Shown in pieces: positions 1 to 6,820 of a stretch of 17,449 bases of DNA (position 1 is the stretch's first letter; each line of letters starts with the position of its first letter). The notes under the pieces are model-generated. The model made no database searches and was not told where the DNA came from. It saw only the letters and a program-made list of their open reading frames with translations. The DNA is from Spirochaetales bacterium (lineage in GTDB: Bacteria; Spirochaetota; Spirochaetia; DSM-27196; SLST01). Both the position numbers and the translations under genes were made by a program. The DNA lies in assembly GCA_028284845.1 (NCBI GenBank), contig JANQQY010000591.1:1-17449 (forward strand), given 5' to 3'.

Positions 1-437
1 CCCTCGACTGTTCCAAGGCCAGTGACAAACTGCTCCGACCCTGAGCCACTCTTGAACTCCGGCGCCGGCTGAATGCTCCCGGCCGGGATCTGATGAACCT
101 CGCTGACTGTGTCCACGATCAGACCCACGACCCGGCCCTCGGCCTTTATGATCACGATGCAGGTTCGATCGTCATATGCGCGCTCTGCCATTCCGAACCG
201 CAGCCTTAGATCTACAACGGGGATGACTCTCCCTCGAAGATTGATTACGCCCTTGACGTAGACCGGCATGTCCGGGACCGCGACGATGCGCTGCAATTCT
301 TCGATCGACTGAACGCGATCGATCGGTACCCCGTACTCCTCCGCCCCCAGCTTGAACAAGAGATGCTTGTCTTCTGCTTCGTTCTCTGCTTCATCGTCCA
401 CGAGGAACAGATCGTCTTCGTTGGTGTATTGCTGCAC
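1..437 (-). CDS. cheW: CheW-like chemotaxis coupling protein (3' end cut by window)
   Basis: CheW proteins link chemoreceptors to the CheA kinase in the cytoplasmic signalling array. I translated this by hand: a GTG start at 437 and 145 codons open to the window edge. After an acidic N-terminus (about residues 7-23, rich in D and E) comes a typical CheW fold start (HLLFKLGAEEYGVPIDRVQSI), then the hallmark VKGVINLRGRVIPVVDL and later VVGLIVDTVSEVHQI. The start is supported by GGAGGA 4 nt upstream and by its place 9 nt after the stop of the receiver-domain gene, so the two are probably cotranscribed. The C-terminus is missing, so fusion to another domain (for example a CheV-type receiver) cannot be excluded. 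The acidic leader is somewhat longer than in minimal CheW proteins. Confidence 0.88.
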   Translation of the reverse strand, partial: MQQYTNEDDLFLVDDEAENEAEDKHLLFKLGAEEYGVPIDRVQSIEELQRIVAVPDMPVYVKGVINLRGRVIPVVDLRLRFGMAERAYDDRTCIVIIKAEGRVVGLIVDTVSEVHQIPAGSIQPAPEFKSGSGSEQFVTGLGTVE

Positions 438-446
438 GTCTCCTCC

Positions 447-845
447 CTATCGAGTTGCGCCTACCTGCCGAATCGCGTCGGTGAGTTTATGGAACTCGGT
501 CGACTTATCGAGGAACTGATCCGCGCCCGCATCGAGACATCTTGTCCGGTAGATCGGCTCCGGGTAGTTGGTCAGGACGATGATCCGCGGGTGAGGAGAC
601 TTCTCCTCGATCGATTCGAGCACGTCGAGCGCCGTGCCATCCGGCAATTGGAAATCCAGGACAACCACGTCAGGCGTTCGGTCCCAGACCAACTGCACCG
701 CGTCGAACACGGTCGCCGCGAACGCCACAACCTCTGCTGTTCCGTCCTGCGGGATCAATGCCGCGAGGCGCCTCTGGAGTGGCAGTGAGTCTTCAACGAT
801 TGCAACGCTTAGTTTGTCGCCAATGTGGGGTCGTATCGAATCCAT
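447..845 (-). CDS. stand-alone receiver-domain response regulator
   Basis: A 132-residue protein made almost entirely of one CheY-like receiver (REC) domain with no output domain. The acidic pair is E18-D19, the phosphoacceptor Asp is D64 in VVVLDFQLPDG, the switch Thr is T92 (IIVLTNY) and the conserved Lys is K114 (FLDKS). Single-REC proteins act through protein contacts or as phosphorelay intermediates. It lies between a NarL-type regulator (105 nt upstream) and a CheW gene (9 nt downstream), so a role linking the kinase cluster to chemotaxis is plausible but inferred. The ATG has AAGGA only 2 nt upstream, unusually close. No better in-frame start was found, and the sequence before D10 is not part of the REC fold. 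Confidence 0.9.
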   Translation of the reverse strand: MDSIRPHIGDKLSVAIVEDSLPLQRRLAALIPQDGTAEVVAFAATVFDAVQLVWDRTPDVVVLDFQLPDGTALDVLESIEEKSPHPRIIVLTNYPEPIYRTRCLDAGADQFLDKSTEFHKLTDAIRQVGATR

Positions 846-929
846 CGTCCTTAATCCACGCTCTCCTTGATCGCGACCAAGTGTACGGGTTCGGGTGAGC
901 GGGATCGATCAGGGATTCTCTACAAATCG

Positions 930-948
930 TGTAGGAGTTTTGCCTACA
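930..948 (-). other. hairpin after the NarL-type regulator gene
   Basis: A perfect 6-bp inverted repeat (TGTAGG / CCTACA, 7-nt loop) starts 2 nt after the regulator's stop codon. It is not followed by a T-run on the minus strand, so it is not a canonical intrinsic terminator. It may protect the mRNA 3' end or partly separate the upstream kinase-regulator pair from the REC-CheW pair. A third CTACA copy lies at 920-924. Confidence 0.4.
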
Positions 949-950
949 TG

Positions 951-1574
951 TCAGGCGAGGAGGTTGTGCTGGCGGACGTACTCGACGATGTCGGCATTCG
1001 ACTCGCACGAGAGCTTCTTCACAATCCGCGTTCGGTAGGTGCTCACCGTCTTCTCACTGAGACCAAGATCGGCTCCGATCTCTCTGATTCGCTTCCCACG
1101 CGCGATAGCGAGCATCACCTCGAACTCCCGGTCGGAGAGGCTCGTATGCGGGTTCTCAGTTGCCGTTCCAAAGAGTGCCGACTCCGCGAGCTCGGAGGAG
1201 AGATAGTGCCCACCGACCGATACCTTTGTGATCGCTTTGACGAGTTCGCTTGGAGCCGCGTCCTTGGTCATGTAGCCTGATGCGCCCGCCTTGATGAATC
1301 GGAGTGCGTACTGTTCCTCCGGGTACATCGACAAGACCAGAACTCGAACGTCCGGGTGTGAGACCCGGAGGTTCTTCAGCGTCTCAAGACTGGTCCGGCC
1401 TTTGATGTTGACGTCCAGGAGGAGAACATCACAGGTGTTCGTTGCGAGGTAGGTTGTCAGCTCGTCGAGTGAGGAAAATTCACCGGAGATTTCGACTGCC
1501 GTGTTTGCGTTCAGAATGCGGATGATTCCCTGGCGGACGACCGCGTGGTCGTCTACGACTACGACTCGGATCAT
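951..1574 (-). CDS. NarL/FixJ-family response regulator (REC + LuxR-type HTH)
   Basis: A 207-residue DNA-binding response regulator. The N-terminal receiver (about 1-120) has acidic residues D8-D9, phosphoacceptor D54 (LLLDVN), switch S82 and K104 (GYMTKDA). The C-terminal half (about 142-207) is a LuxR/GerE helix-turn-helix with the family signatures LSDREFEVMLAIARGKRIREIGADLGLSE (shown broken: LSDREFEVML... then IGADLGLSEKTVSTY). I chose the ATG at 1574 because it overlaps the TGA of the upstream kinase (ATGA) and begins exactly at the REC fold; a longer frame to 1658 exists but only adds kinase-overlapping sequence. HisKA_3 kinases pair almost always with NarL-type regulators, so the upstream kinase is its likely partner. 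Its target genes cannot be told from the window. Confidence 0.93.
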   Translation of the reverse strand: MIRVVVVDDHAVVRQGIIRILNANTAVEISGEFSSLDELTTYLATNTCDVLLLDVNIKGRTSLETLKNLRVSHPDVRVLVLSMYPEEQYALRFIKAGASGYMTKDAAPSELVKAITKVSVGGHYLSSELAESALFGTATENPHTSLSDREFEVMLAIARGKRIREIGADLGLSEKTVSTYRTRIVKKLSCESNADIVEYVRQHNLLA

Positions 1575-2962
1575 TGTGGCGCCACCTTGTACGGTATGCG
1601 AATAAGAATGGTCGTCCCGTTCCCAGGCGTAGAGGCGATCTGTGACTCCCCACCCCACACGGACGCCCGTTCGCGCATCCCGACCAGCCCAAGCGAACTT
1701 CCTTCTGCAGCCGCCTGTACGTCAAATCCACGCCCGTCGTCCTCGATTCGCCACTCTACGCCTTCCGCACCGTAGGTTGACTCGACCGTTACGATATCAG
1801 CGTCAGCGTGTCGGGCCACATTTGTGAGCGCCTCTTGGATGATCCGAAGAAGCGATACTTCCCGTTCCGATCCGATTGAGACTGGTGTCCCGTGAGTCGT
1901 ATTCCTAACAACAATACCGGTTCGGGCGCGGAACATCTTGAGGTGCTCCTCAAGGGCGACATCAAACCCGAACACGTCCAGCACATTGTCCCGGAGCTCT
2001 GAACATACACGCTTGACGAAGGCAATCATCTCGTCGGTATGCGCAAGCATTTCTGGGATGAGCTCTTCGTTGTCGGATGAGGCTTCATCTCGCATCCAGT
2101 GCAGGTCCATCTTGTGAGCGGTCAGCATTTGACCAAGGACATCGTGGATGTCTCGCGATAGACGCGTTCGCTCTTCGGTCCGGATTGCCTCTTCGTTCAA
2201 GAAGAGCGCCCGAAGAGCTTCCTGCCTATGCTTCAATTCTCGCTCATAACCTCGAAGTTCAGTGACATCTTCCACAAAGAGAGCTGTAGAGGGTGGCGAT
2301 GTGCTGCCCCTGGAGATTGTCGTTCTCGTCACCGAAAAAAGACGCGTCTCGCCATCGCGCACTCGGAGTTTGGTCTCACTCGCCGTGCCGCTCGCAGGTA
2401 TGAGTTGCTGGACCTCGTCCTGCATGGTGCTCACGTCCGCGTCCAAGTCAACGCCAATGAGGCGACGGAAACTGGCGTTCGCCTCCGCGACCGACTCGTC
2501 GTCGTCAAGCAGTACCAGGCCAATCACCGCACTCTCGAACAATCCCCGAAACTGAGCCTCGCTCGCCTCGAGGGCCGCATTGAGTTCTTTCCTGTAGAGT
2601 GCAATCTCGATGTTGTTGACCAGCTCGCGCGTTTCGAACGGCTTGATGATGTAACCAAACGGCTCGGTGATCTTTGCTCGTGCGAGCGTCTCATCATCCG
2701 AGTACGCCGTAAGAAAGATCACCGGGATCGAGTGGTCTCGTCCGATCTGCTCCGCCGTGTCTATTCCGTCGATCCGACCGGAGAGGCGAATATCCATCAG
2801 GATCAGGCCCGGCTCCGTATCAACGATCAGCTCAAGAGCCTCTTCTCCACTCTTGGCAATTCCGGCGATCTGATACCCTCGTTGCTCAAGCCGGAGCTGA
2901 ATGCTGTGAGCGACAATGAGCTCGTCTTCAACGATGAGAATGCTCTTCGCGCCCGGTTCCAC
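1571..2962 (-). CDS. soluble hybrid histidine kinase, REC-PAS-HisKA_3-HATPase
   Basis: A 463-residue cytoplasmic kinase without membrane segments. Domain order: receiver (about 5-122; E12-D13, phosphoacceptor D57 in LILMDIRL, switch T85, K107 in IIKPFE), a PAS-like sensor (about 134-240), a HisKA_3 dimerisation/phosphotransfer domain with H273 in LSRDIHDVLGQ, and a HATPase domain with N381 (IIQEALTNVARHA), DDGRGF at 408-413 and GLVGMRERA at 425-433. The N-terminal receiver means it can itself take phosphate from another kinase; the kinase just upstream is a candidate donor (inference). It overlaps the NarL regulator by 4 bp, so the pair is translationally coupled. The start is GTG without a Shine-Dalgarno sequence; a TATAGT hexamer sits exactly 6 nt before it, suggesting a leaderless message. 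Confidence 0.92.
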   Translation of the reverse strand: MEPGAKSILIVEDELIVAHSIQLRLEQRGYQIAGIAKSGEEALELIVDTEPGLILMDIRLSGRIDGIDTAEQIGRDHSIPVIFLTAYSDDETLARAKITEPFGYIIKPFETRELVNNIEIALYRKELNAALEASEAQFRGLFESAVIGLVLLDDDESVAEANASFRRLIGVDLDADVSTMQDEVQQLIPASGTASETKLRVRDGETRLFSVTRTTISRGSTSPPSTALFVEDVTELRGYERELKHRQEALRALFLNEEAIRTEERTRLSRDIHDVLGQMLTAHKMDLHWMRDEASSDNEELIPEMLAHTDEMIAFVKRVCSELRDNVLDVFGFDVALEEHLKMFRARTGIVVRNTTHGTPVSIGSEREVSLLRIIQEALTNVARHADADIVTVESTYGAEGVEWRIEDDGRGFDVQAAAEGSSLGLVGMRERASVWGGESQIASTPGNGTTILIRIPYKVAPQ

Positions 2963-2968
2963 ACAACC

Positions 2969-2974
2969 ACTATA
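2969..2974 (-). promoter_or_regulatory. -10-like TATAGT 6 nt before the kinase start
   Basis: TATAGT on the minus strand ends 6 nt before the GTG of the REC-PAS kinase, placing the predicted transcription start on the G of the start codon. No convincing -35 is seen 16-18 nt upstream, so this is weaker than the similar sites before ppa and rdgB. Confidence 0.4.
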
Positions 2975-3015
2975 ACAGGGTGACGGAAGCCAATCGAGTC
3001 GCGAGTAGGGGACCG

Positions 3016-4977
3016 TTATGCCGACGACTTCACGACTGATCGATTACGAAGGGGAAACTCGACTCGGACCGTTACACCGTCTCGAGCGATAATTTCCGCC
3101 TTGCCGTCGAGCTGATCTGCGAGGACGCGAATCAGGTCAAGCCCAATTCCGTTGCCCGATTGCATCACGACCGATTCCGAAGCAGTTCCCGAGCAACCAA
3201 CGCCGTCATCTGCGATGGTGACCGTCGCCCGCTCCTGATCGGATCGAACCTCCACCCGCACGCGGCCCACCTCGCGCCCAACAAAGCCGTGCTTGATCGA
3301 GTTCGAGACAGCTTCCGTGAGGAGAAGCCCGTACGGCAGTGCCGTGTCGAGATCGACAGCTATCGCGTCGCCATCCACGTGCAATCGGAAACGCTCCGAA
3401 TCGGCGACGTGCGTCACCCAGATCTGCTGACACAGTGTCTGTGAGTATTCACGGAGATCGATCGAGCTGAAGTCCTCCTGTTGGTAGAGCATCCGATGGA
3501 GCAGACCCATGGCGTGCACTCGGTCGGCCATTTCCAGGAGGGGCATTCGTACTCGATCATCTGAGATATTCGTGAGACGGATGTTCACCAACGATGCAAT
3601 CGTTTGAAGATTGTTCTTCACGCGATGATGGATTTCTGCAAGTAGCATCTCTTTTGCGGCGAGCGACTCGCGGAGTTCACCCTCGGCAGAGAGCCGATCG
3701 CTGACATCACGCCCGGCGGCGATCACGACGTCGCGACCCTGAACTGAGAATTGACTGAGGCTTATCTCAAATGGGAGTTTGACGCCGGTGGCGGTGATGA
3801 GCCGAAGCTGCGTCACCGCCGATGAGGTCTTTGTGATCGACCGATTTGCCTCGGCAAAGAGTTGATGATCATCCGGCGTGATTACCTGCCAGAGCGGCGC
3901 ACCTATGAGGGAGCGCCTGTCGCGGCCCAGAATCTCACACGCCGAGTCGTTTGCCTCGCGGATGTGCATCGCGCTGGTGTCGTTCTCCAGGGGGGAAGCG
4001 TCGTAGACAAGGATGACGTCAGCGGCAACGTCAAAGATGGTTCGAAAGCGTGTCTCGCTTCTCTCAATTCTGTCTTTGGCCGTGTCGATCTGAATTCGGT
4101 AGATCCGGACTATGATGAGCAGAATAGCCGCTGCGAGACCAACAGCAGATAACGCGTAGATAGCCCATAGCGGCATGACCTGAATCTCGTCGTTCCCAAA
4201 CCAACGGGCGAGAATGCGGTTGTACTCGCTTCGCTCATCCAGCTTCTGATTACTGAGCCATTCGTCGATCTGCTCCAAGAGCACTCCATGATGTCCTTTG
4301 GACGTTGCCAGGTAGGCGCTCGTTGGTGCGAATACAATGCTCGTTGGCGCCACGTCCGCATTCGCCAGACCAAAGGTGTTGAAGGCCACGACAAGATCAG
4401 CGTCTCCCGATTGCGCTGCTGTAACTGCCGCGTCCAGGTCTGGAAACGCGATCTCCTCGTATTGGATGTCGAAGGCGTTCATGAGTTCGCGAAACGCCAG
4501 GCCGTTCTGTCCATTCTCCTGCACGGCCACCCGCGCTCCTTCGAGATCGAGGATCGAGTCTGGTGGTGAACCGCCAACTGTGAACACCTGACTCCAACTC
4601 ACCATGACCGGCTCATTGATGAAGTCGAGCTCTTCCTCACGTGTTGGTGTTCGGAGGAGTGCCGGCATGATGTCGATCTCGCCTGCCACAACGGCCGCAT
4701 ATGCCTCCGGAAAGCTCAGCCCGGTGATGTAGGCGGGATTGTAGCCGAGGTCTGTGAGCGCTGCGGTCAGAACATCAGGGTAGACTCCATCTGCGTGGCC
4801 GTTCTCATCAAGAAATATGACCGGCGCTGCTCCGCCAAAAGCGGCGATGGTGATTGTCTCCCGTGTTGATGATTCGCCACTCTGAGCGCTCACATGGGTT
4901 GCCGATAGGATCGAGAGAAAAAGAAGAACGCATGCAATGAGAATTGGAGTCTTTGATGCATAACGAGGCATCGTCAT
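3016..4977 (-). CDS. membrane sensor histidine kinase, SBP-PAS-HisKA_2-HATPase
   Basis: A 653-residue transmembrane kinase. Signal peptide about 1-31 (hydrophobic ILIACVLLFLSIL, likely cleavage after VSA), then a periplasmic solute-binding domain of the bacterial type-3 family (about 39-262) with the family-typical LRTPTREEELDF stretch whose Arg usually binds a ligand carboxylate. A transmembrane helix (about 269-290) leads to a cytoplasmic PAS domain (about 303-430), a HisKA_2 phosphotransfer domain with the motif EIHHRVKNNLQ (likely phospho-His H451), and a HATPase domain (NSIKHG, ADDGVG, GNGIGLDLI). The ligand is probably a small amino- or carboxylic acid (inference). An ATG at 4977 was preferred over a GTG 18 nt upstream because TGTACA-17-TAAAAT lies 8 nt before it. 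It precedes the REC-PAS kinase by 53 nt, so both could act in one relay. Confidence 0.9.
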   Translation of the reverse strand: MTMPRYASKTPILIACVLLFLSILSATHVSAQSGESSTRETITIAAFGGAAPVIFLDENGHADGVYPDVLTAALTDLGYNPAYITGLSFPEAYAAVVAGEIDIMPALLRTPTREEELDFINEPVMVSWSQVFTVGGSPPDSILDLEGARVAVQENGQNGLAFRELMNAFDIQYEEIAFPDLDAAVTAAQSGDADLVVAFNTFGLANADVAPTSIVFAPTSAYLATSKGHHGVLLEQIDEWLSNQKLDERSEYNRILARWFGNDEIQVMPLWAIYALSAVGLAAAILLIIVRIYRIQIDTAKDRIERSETRFRTIFDVAADVILVYDASPLENDTSAMHIREANDSACEILGRDRRSLIGAPLWQVITPDDHQLFAEANRSITKTSSAVTQLRLITATGVKLPFEISLSQFSVQGRDVVIAAGRDVSDRLSAEGELRESLAAKEMLLAEIHHRVKNNLQTIASLVNIRLTNISDDRVRMPLLEMADRVHAMGLLHRMLYQQEDFSSIDLREYSQTLCQQIWVTHVADSERFRLHVDGDAIAVDLDTALPYGLLLTEAVSNSIKHGFVGREVGRVRVEVRSDQERATVTIADDGVGCSGTASESVVMQSGNGIGLDLIRVLADQLDGKAEIIARDGVTVRVEFPLRNRSVVKSSA

Positions 4978-4985
4978 TGCTTGAG

Positions 4986-5014
4986 ATTTTAGCACTCTTG
5001 GACAGACTTGTACA
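4986..5014 (-). promoter_or_regulatory. putative promoter of the membrane sensor kinase
   Basis: TGTACA (5009-5014), 17-bp spacer, TAAAAT (4986-4991), 8 nt before the chosen ATG. No Shine-Dalgarno sequence is seen, so the leader would be only 1-2 nt. A second, better -10 (TATAAT at 5035-5040, minus strand) lies further upstream. Confidence 0.45.
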
Positions 5015-5021
5015 TGCTTTG

Positions 5022-5042
5022 TCTCCGGGCGGAGATTATAGT
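5022..5042. promoter_or_regulatory. divergent promoter core with adjacent palindrome
   Basis: ATTATAGT reads as TATAGT on the plus strand (5037-5042, towards the small coiled-coil gene) and as TATAAT on the minus strand (5035-5040, towards the sensor kinase). Next to it is a palindrome, TCTCCG-GG-CGGAGA (5022-5035). The arrangement suggests overlapping divergent promoters with a possible operator; neither direction has a consensus -35. Confidence 0.35.
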
Positions 5043-5053
5043 AGCTCTAAGGC

Positions 5054-5278
5054 GTGAACCGAGAAGAGATCGCTGCTGAGATTGTGCGCGTATCTGAGCG
5101 ACTATCGCTTCTGAACGGCCGCATTCGGAATCGTGTCTACCGGTCTGCCTGGGATCCCGAGATTCTCGACTCGCTTAGGAATGAGGTTCAGGAGACACGA
5201 TCAAGGTTAGCCGCGCTCCAGGCCGAACTCAGCGAGCATCCGCCCGACGATTCCCGCGACGCGGATGCTCCCGACTGA
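5054..5278 (+). CDS. small coiled-coil protein of unknown function
   Basis: A 74-residue ORF with a GTG start. I do not recognise a family. Residues 1-60 look like two amphipathic helices with leucine and isoleucine in heptad-like spacing, joined around the segment RNRVYRSAWDPE; the C-terminus is short, acidic and probably disordered. No signal peptide or membrane helix, so it is probably cytoplasmic. Codon use matches the neighbours, and it has its own -10-like TATAGT 11 nt upstream and AAGG just before the start, which favours a real gene. It is divergent from the sensor kinase and convergent with the acetyltransferase gene 25 bp downstream. It could be a false ORF, since a minus-strand frame overlaps its end. 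Confidence 0.6.
   Translation: MNREEIAAEIVRVSERLSLLNGRIRNRVYRSAWDPEILDSLRNEVQETRSRLAALQAELSEHPPDDSRDADAPD
5234..5270 (+). other. 10-bp inverted repeat at the end of the coiled-coil ORF
   Basis: GAGCATCCGC (5234-5243) and GCGGATGCTC (5261-5270) are perfect complements with a 17-nt loop, just inside the 3' end of the coding region between two convergent genes. No T-run follows on either strand. It could slow convergent transcription or stabilise the mRNA end. Confidence 0.4.
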
Positions 5279-5303
5279 GACATCCGATTGGGATGGTTCT
5301 CCT

Positions 5304-6503
5304 TCAGAAATCGTAATCGTTGAACAGCGTCCTCTCCGGAAACCATCGGTCGAGGAGGGCGACCGCATCGGCAGTCGCCGTCGCTGGCGGAAACTCGCTC
5401 TCGATTTGTGAGACCGGGAATGAACCGTAGATCATCGCAGAGATGGCCGAGATCGAAAGTGTCACATCGGGACTCCCCTCGGCTTCTTCCACCTGCACCG
5501 TGCCCTCTGATGCTGTGAGCGTGAGAACGAGATTGTTCCATTCGCAGAGCGGATCGATGACCTCTATCGTCACGCGCTCTGCGTCGTGGTAGGTGCCCTC
5601 GATCGGGAATCCATCCAGCACGGCTCTGACATCGATGATCCGGACCATCCACGGAGCGGCGACAAACTTCATTGTCACTGGACCCGGGATCCGTGGGATC
5701 ATCGCAGTGATGTTGCTGTCGAATGGAAGGGCCATACTCACCGTACCGATTTGGTCGCGGTGAATCGAGAAGAACCCAAACACCGCAAGCAGCGATTCTC
5801 TATCTCGCCAGAAGAAATCGGAAACCGTCATCTTCCCTTTTTCCAGAAATCCTTCTTTGCGATACATGAGCATCGCGGAGATCTCGTCGGCCCTGCTGAC
5901 GAACAGAGCCTGGCGATCCTTGAACCGCTCGGCGAAGTTCCGTGAACTGATGCGTTCAGAGACGACACGGCCGTGCACGAGGTCGCTAGCCGATCGAAGC
6001 GCGCCAAAATACTTCGTTTTTGCCTCTGCTGCCGGCACTCGTTCAATCGCAGGCCCAGTTGAATGGGCAGTGCGGTACTCATGGAAACTCGTGTTTGGAA
6101 GATCGATCCGAATGCTGTGGGCGGTTCGGACGTAGCCGAACTTCTCGTAGTACGACTCCTTGAAGGGACGGAGCATCGAGACATCGATACCCCGCGCGTG
6201 CATCCATCGGAACGACTCGTTCAGAAGCTCCCTGACAAGCCCCGATCCCCGATATTCGGGAACGGTCCCAACGGCGCCAATCCCACCCATCCGCACGATT
6301 GCGCCGCGGATCGACTGTTCGAACTCGTGCACGTAGAGCTGTGACGCGATTGTGGATCCGTCAATGGCAGCAGGCGCCCCTGTCGTCTCGAAGCGCTCAA
6401 CCCGCTCCGCCTCAGGTTCTTTGTCGCGGTAGGTTCCAAATGAGTAGTCCGCCAATCGCAAAAACTGCGGAATCTCCGACTCTCCGATCTCCCGTATGAC
6501 CAT
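5304..6503 (-). CDS. Eis-like GNAT N-acetyltransferase
   Basis: A 399-residue protein with the layout of the Eis family (enhanced intracellular survival), which moves acetyl groups from acetyl-CoA to amines. The N-terminal GNAT domain has the acetyl-CoA loop VGTVPEYRGSGLVRELL (about 78-94) followed by LRPFKESYYEKFGY. A second GNAT-like region fills the middle, and the last about 100 residues resemble the sterol-carrier (SCP2) domain of this family. In mycobacterial Eis the catalytic pair is a Tyr of the FGY motif and the carboxylate of the C-terminal Phe; here Tyr124 and the terminal Phe399 match both. The length is also typical (about 400). Natural substrate unknown. The ATG has no close Shine-Dalgarno sequence (AAAGGA is about 15 nt upstream). 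Confidence 0.88.
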   Translation of the reverse strand: MVIREIGESEIPQFLRLADYSFGTYRDKEPEAERVERFETTGAPAAIDGSTIASQLYVHEFEQSIRGAIVRMGGIGAVGTVPEYRGSGLVRELLNESFRWMHARGIDVSMLRPFKESYYEKFGYVRTAHSIRIDLPNTSFHEYRTAHSTGPAIERVPAAEAKTKYFGALRSASDLVHGRVVSERISSRNFAERFKDRQALFVSRADEISAMLMYRKEGFLEKGKMTVSDFFWRDRESLLAVFGFFSIHRDQIGTVSMALPFDSNITAMIPRIPGPVTMKFVAAPWMVRIIDVRAVLDGFPIEGTYHDAERVTIEVIDPLCEWNNLVLTLTASEGTVQVEEAEGSPDVTLSISAISAMIYGSFPVSQIESEFPPATATADAVALLDRWFPERTLFNDYDF

Positions 6504-6592
6504 GCCGAAGCGTAGCCGTCCTTTGATCGAATGAGAAGCGCAAGCAGGAGCCCTTTGCGATCAATAGCGTGGCATCGAGCGTGTAGGAATAC

Positions 6593-6614
6593 AAAAGCCC
6601 ACCTTGCGGCGGGC
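6593..6614 (-). terminator. intrinsic terminator of the tRNA-Leu/repeat transcript
   Basis: On the minus strand GCCCGCC-GCAA-GGTGGGC forms a 7-bp stem (one G-T pair) with a tetraloop, directly followed by TTTTGT. It ends the transcript that starts upstream of tRNA-Leu and passes through the repeat array. Confidence 0.8.
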
Positions 6615-6654
6615 TCAGTTCAAACGGACTGGATCAAGCGTAGCACGAACCAGC

Positions 6655-6721
6655 TTGCTCCGATGGTCTTCCGACGGAGGACAAAATCCGGCGGACTGGA
6701 TCGCGCGAAGCGCGAACCAGC
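6655..6721 (-). repeat. repeat unit 2 of the tRNA-Leu tail array
   Basis: 67 bp. The enlarged T-arm hairpin is nearly perfect (TTCGCGC-TTC-GCGCGAT inside CTGG/CCAG). The acceptor-like part has changed to CCGCCGGA, and the second stem GTCCTCC/GGAAGAC has one mismatch. Confidence 0.9.
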
Positions 6722-6788
6722 TTGCCCCAGTGGCTCTCTCAACGAGAGCAGAGTGCGGCGGACTGGATCACTCAAAGAGCGAACCAGC
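6722..6788 (-). repeat. repeat unit 1 of the tRNA-Leu tail array
   Basis: 67 bp. It keeps the complete tRNA 3' acceptor sequence plus discriminator (CCGCCGCA), so it could in principle pair with the tRNA 5' acceptor strand. Hairpins: TCGCTC-TTT-GAGTGA inside CTGG/CCAG, and GCTCTC/GAGAGC. Confidence 0.9.
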
Positions 6789-6820
6789 TTGCCCCGATGG
6801 TCCTCCAACGGAGGACACAG

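Larger units (their letters stand above)
6593..6820 (-). ncRNA. structured tRNA trailer RNA made of tRNA-3'-end repeats
   Basis: The stretch between the tRNA-Leu 3' end and the intrinsic terminator has no plausible gene and is filled by repeated pieces of the tRNA 3' end. Each repeat carries two hairpins: an enlarged T-arm (CTGG...CCAG with a 17-nt insert that pairs with itself) and a second stem with a GTT or GTC loop (for example GTCCTCC/GGAGGAC). The hairpin stems differ between copies but stay paired, indicating selection on RNA structure. Whether the trailer is stable after tRNA processing cannot be seen. It resembles in design the E. coli tyrT locus, whose repeats contain the tRNA-Tyr 3' end. 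Confidence 0.6.

Noticed and set aside
5234..5270. Intrinsic terminator between the convergent coiled-coil and acetyltransferase genes
   Set aside because: The 10-bp stem is perfect, but the loop is 17 nt and there is no T-run on either strand, so it is listed only as an inverted repeat.
5188..5652. 154-aa minus-strand frame overlapping the acetyltransferase and coiled-coil genes
   Set aside because: Arg/Gly/His-rich shadow composition, inside the well-supported acetyltransferase gene in another frame.
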